Source: Eutrigla gurnardus
Taxonomy: Eukaryota > Chordata > Actinopteri > Perciformes > Triglidae
Direction: 5' to 3'
NCBI GenBank assembly: GCA_963514095.1
Contig: OY741271.1
Location: forward strand, 4,763,976-4,827,975
DNA length: 64,000 nt
The translations under genes and the position numbers were made by a program. Under the pieces are notes generated by a model. It was given only the letters and a program-made list of their open reading frames with translations, was not told the origin of the DNA and searched no databases. Numbering within the stretch: position 1 is the first letter of the stretch; each line of letters opens with the position of its first letter. Of this stretch, positions 59,961-64,000 are shown piece after piece.

Positions 59961-60906
59961 GAGTGTGAGGAAACGGAGAGGAAGCAAAAGAAATCACACA
60001 CTAACCTGCATCAGTGTTTACTTTAGTAGAGCTCAGCCTCCCTATTTTAACCTCTGTTCATGTTGAAATGTTGTAAAAACACTCTAGAGACTGTTAAGTG
60101 GGTTTATGTCAATCATCCCTTTGAAAATCACAACTTTGTCTTTGTCTTTATCTAAAATTACTGTATTTCTCCAATAAAAGTAATTAAAATGTTCACATTG
60201 ATATCATATCATGTTTCTTTCTGAAGCTAGGAGCAGGTTCTGGGTTCACTTTTGTTATAAATGTCTGGCTGTTTCCAGTTTACGTAAGTGGCCCGGGTGG
60301 AGCTAGCCACTAATACCAAGTACAGGAGAGTCTCCTTACGGCGTACGCTGACCTCAATAACAAGCACACTCTCGTTGTACTTTCTGGAACACATGTTTCC
60401 TCGGCTGCATCCCATTGGCCAAAAGTTTACTTTCTGGCTCTGATTGGACTTTGTAACCAGGAAGCAAACAAGCTTGTATGAGATACGCTCAATGTTGGTT
60501 TATGATCCACAATTCAATGTCGAGAAGAAGATACTGAGCATGTAGATCTGCTATTTTCACAATTTTTGACCTATAATTACATCCCCCAAATCAGGTCACC
60601 AGAGTTAAAGTGTTTTAAGTATCAATACACTTTCTTCGTGCCCACTGTCCAATTTGTTCAAATATGCTTGACATATTTTTTTCCAGTCAGAGTTAAATAA
60701 ACAACACATACTGTGTAGTCATCATTTATTTTATTTAAGACTCCAGAATATAAGGGGATATTATTCAGTGTAGTGTTATTAAGGGCTTGTGTGATTATAT
60801 GTACAGTACATCAACGGGCTGAGTTGGCACAGTATCTGCGCGCGGAGTGTGGTGGGCCAGTCTGGACCAAAAAGTCCAGGGCCGAATTTCTGTCCCAGTC
60901 CAGGCC
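59957..60906. other. Intergenic; short repeat shared with 32 kb
   Basis: The text TTTACGTAAGTGGCCCGG, then GTGGAGCTAGCC (60279-60320), recurs inverted at 32209-32245, indicating an unnamed dispersed repeat. No gene. Confidence 0.4.
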
Positions 60907-61270
60907 TGGGGTGTGGCTACCTTGTGATTGACAGGTCTCTACCACGGCCTCACTACCAGGATGGAAAGCTACCAGGCTACCATGCCACCAATGCAGTTAG
61001 CTACTAAGATGACTTTAACACTTAGCTGTAAAGTTGGCCTTGACTTATGAAGCTAACATTGTTAGCCGATTCACACCAGAATCCAGATTGATGCAGATCC
61101 AGTAAGGTTGTTGCTCGGGGTGCTGTTCTGCCGCTTGTGTTCATCAGATCCATCTGCCGCTCCTCCACAGTCCAAATATGGTCACTTCCTTCAGTGGTTG
61201 CAAAATATCCAAAATGACGACAGTCAAAATCCAAGATGACGACTGCTGAACTCGTGGCTCCAAAAACCAG
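60907..61270 (-). repeat. Interspersed repeat A, 5' half inverted
   Basis: The reverse complement matches the reference copy from the family start side to the GTGGCTACCTTGTGATTGACAG box, with good conservation of GGATCT..GATGAACACAAGC and CCAAATATGG blocks. Confidence 0.7.
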
Positions 61271-61292
61271 GTGGGTTGGGTACTAAAGCTAG

Positions 61293-61337
61293 CTGGAGGT
61301 TAAGGTAACAAAGTAGTTTTGTTACCTTAACCTCCAG
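61293..61337. repeat. Perfect hairpin, 20-bp arms, 5-base loop
   Basis: Arms 61293-61312 and 61318-61337 are exact complements around GTAGT; it follows directly on a repeat A copy. Confidence 0.85.
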
Positions 61338-64000
61338 TTGTTTTTTAGCATGTTTTAAATTCAATTGAGAGTGCAATTTAGTTGTATTGGAAGGGTTGAC
61401 TATGTGATCTATGCAGTGTAAATGCACTACATACTCAATGTTCCGTCATCTATGAATATGAGCGGGGATGTGATTTGGAACACAGCCATAGAGAGTGCTG
61501 ACTCATCCTTAACTCTTGGCTCGAGACATTGATTCTTACAGATGGAGACCTGTCAGTAAAATGGGGCACTGTCACCATGCAAAGCCACAGATTAATGTGT
61601 GTTTATGAGTGTGTTTTAGAGGAAGACAGAGAAAGTGGTGTTTGACTCCATCCTTTCATTTGAGACAGAAGATCAGATTAGCAGAGTAGTTACACTTTGG
61701 CTCCGTCTAAAGCAGGCAGAACCAAACGGTCCTGAGGAATCAGTGGTGTAATGATGTGGAACCACTGGAACCAGTACAAACAGTTCAGAGCCGCAGACCA
61801 GTGGCATTCATCAAAGCCTTTAAAAAAAACATTCAGAAAGCAAATCTGCAGCAAACTGAGTTGAGAAATAAAAAACAACCAAATTAAAGCCAGGTGTCTT
61901 TCCAGGTGTTGAAAATGTTGTAATCTTTCAGTGAAATAATAGGGAGCTGTGTAAAGTCTGATGTCCTCCAGTGATGTCACTTGAGTCAAGTTTGAAATTG
62001 AAAGAATTGGAGGTGGAGAAGAAAGTGACCTCTGTAGTTCACTGCTCATTATCTCAGTAGCCTTCTACAAACAGAACTTACCCAGAATCCAACTGAACTA
62101 GTTGTAGATGAGTTGCATTGTGGGTAATGTAAGTGCTAGGTTTTGACAAGGAAAATAAGTGCGTACAATTAAAAAGATTATAACTCTTCAAGTGTGAGTC
62201 TGCCAAGGTTATCTGTATGTGAAAGTTAATTGGTGGAGTACTCCTTTAACGGTGGCCTGGAAAGTTTATTTTTTAAACTTACATCCTTTCTGCTCATAGA
62301 ACAGTTTTTCTCCACCAGACACATCATGTGTATCCTTGAGATAAATCATTGTTTTTTGTTTAATGCTCACTGTTGATCCCTCATTTCTCTCACGAGATTT
62401 TTTACAAGACAAGTTTTAGGGTGTTTTCACATATAGTCCTTTCTAAATGAACAACATTCAGTCCTGTTAAAGTGGACCAATAGAAACGGGCCTGAGTCCT
62501 GCGTTTTACTGTTGCCTCCACACAGACCACTTTGCCTTTTCTCATCCGTTCCCTCTAAAATATACATTTATATATTATATTCATATGAAATTTCCTTTTT
62601 TTCCGCCATTTTACAAAATAACCCTCGAACATATCACGATAATGTTATAATTTTTACCCGATACTATTCGTTACTGGTTAGAGCTTGAACGCATCATAAT
62701 GTACCTCAATACAACCTCTGTATATATTGTTTTGTTTACTTGTCTACGCCATATATGGGCATCAGTATTACAGTTCCTCACATCAACTTTAAATGTTCTC
62801 TATGAGGACTCTAAGGACTCGCTGCTGCTGTACTTTGACATTCTGTCGAGTCATCACTGCTGCATGGCCTGATATGTAGATGGCAACAAACACTCAGCAT
62901 CAGACTCCGGAGCAATGCACCCAGCAGTTCGCCAAAATGAAAATCAATTACTTCTGCAGGGCTGCGCTGAAGGTGGACTTTCACAATCAAACTTTGGGCT
63001 GCTCTACTGCTTGAGTTTAACCTCCAGCTGTGTGTGTGAGAGTGTGTGGGTGAGAGGCAGAAGAAAACCTTGAGATGGCCCTTGATCAACCCTGTGCTCT
63101 GACTCGTCCCTCATCCATAGGCTCACAGTCACAGAGGAGTTCTAAGACATTCTGTACCATTTCCTGTTTCTCATTTTAATGATGTATACTGACATTTTCA
63201 CCAATCATTTTAAAAAACTGACATCAGCGAACACAACCGGGACAAACAGTTTCATTGTTTTTATTTTGCAGGGGTGAGGATAGCAGGATATGCAGGACAA
63301 ACAAAGGGCTGCAGTAATGTTTTTGGCCAATTCTCCAGAGGGGATGGGCAAAATAACTACATTTTTCTTGGTATCTAACAAGCTAAATATCCACTACTGG
63401 GCCATTAAAATGAACATGAAACAATTTGTACCGAGAGGGGATGTAAACATCTACAATTAATCATTTGAATGCAGGTCAAAGGATTTTTATTTGGTAAGAA
63501 ATGTCTGCAGCTTGCAGATCTGTCCACATTTGTGCCCAACTCATCTATTTGGTGAAAAATAGGATGTACATAAATACATTTTACCACAGACAACATTTTC
63601 CCTGCTGAGCAAGGAATTTAACTACTGCAGCAGTAAAGTGAAGGCCAATCATTTGAAGTATGACTAAAGGATTATCTCGACAGTTCAGAGGAAAAATTGT
63701 AATTGGGCCATAACACTCCAAAGGGACATCTGCACAGAATGTTTGCATGACTTAGTTCCCCAAATATAGATAGTAGTAAAGCACCTTCTCAAGACTGGTG
63801 CATCAGTTTTTTTTTTTCAATTGACACAAAATAAGACTAATTTCTGAGTAATATATCTTAATTACAATAATTAAAGTATTGTCATGTGTTCCATTTTTGT
63901 CATCTGTCCAGATGGGGATTGAAGTGTGTTTTTTTGTTTTGCAGGCCCCCTTCCTGTGTGGTTCACCTCAGCATCGTTGGGACAATGAGGTGAGATGTTC
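61338..64000. other. Intergenic to the window end
   Basis: Apart from the small frame at 62880-63014 nothing was recognised. Confidence 0.5.
62880..63014 (+). pseudogene. Possible Myb/SANT-like domain fragment
   Basis: A 44-residue frame reads MATNTQHQTPEQCTQQFAKM and continues KINYFCRAALKVDF before TGA. The HQTPEQC..F..MKINY text resembles the third helix of MADF/Myb-SANT-like domains (TPEQC..K...LK..Y), which occur in Harbinger partner proteins and in dispersed fish genes. A stop lies just upstream in frame, and no splice context is evident. Confidence 0.3.

Overview
The window is vertebrate nuclear DNA, almost certainly from a ray-finned (percomorph-like) teleost. Three things point there: an intron-split GATA-type transcription factor gene with canonical GT/AG introns; very long CA/GT, TA and GA microsatellites; and a dense load of fish-type DNA transposons, SINE tails, a LINE fragment and a Ty3/gypsy relic. 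There are no bacterial operons, CRISPR arrays or phage genes, and most of the 64 kb is intergenic.

The one securely identified gene is gata5, on the minus strand. Six coding exons lie at 21851-21332, 19741-19572, 18356-18231 (or 18359-18231), 17487-17403, 17321-17194 and 16329-16210. A probable untranslated first exon has its donor at 22614. The exons join in frame to a 382-residue (or 383-residue) cardiac/endodermal-type GATA factor. It has an N-terminal activation region starting MYQSLAL, two C-x2-C-x17-C-x2-C zinc fingers, a basic tail and a terminus ending WCALSQA. The third coding exon has a tandem NAG-NAG acceptor that could add one Gln just before the second finger. Nine WGATAR motifs crowd the first 460 bases inside and around the 5' UTR intron, which suggests auto- or cross-regulation by GATA factors. 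A GC-rich stretch in the next intron (20040-20560) and a stretch at 23240-24260 are further candidate regulatory DNA.

Layout. 1-14800: no recognisable gene; several copies of an unclassified interspersed repeat (called A here), a PIF/Harbinger-like MITE nested in one copy, a TTAA-target MITE, long CA tracts and perfect palindromes. 14800-22900: the gata5 transcription unit with simple repeats and SINE debris in its introns. 22900-25770: upstream DNA with one possible minus-strand exon at 24746. 25770-64000: transposon-rich intergenic DNA. It includes a Harbinger-like element with a CTG target duplication and an internal tRNA-like segment. It also includes a 930-bp fold-back element with a TTAA duplication that keeps the start of a THAP-type transposase (Kolobok-like), and a trinucleotide-derived satellite. 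Two copies of a GGGCCC-ended element, a degraded Ty3/gypsy gag-RT fragment, a 5'-truncated L1-like fragment and a Tc1/mariner-like element follow.

I found no evidence of a new multi-gene system. The items most worth following up are the NAG-NAG splice site, the GATA-motif cluster, the THAP-bearing fold-back element, and direct repeats that flank the last gata5 exon. All repeat-family assignments come from reading the sequence and from memory of typical fish repeats, not from a database search.
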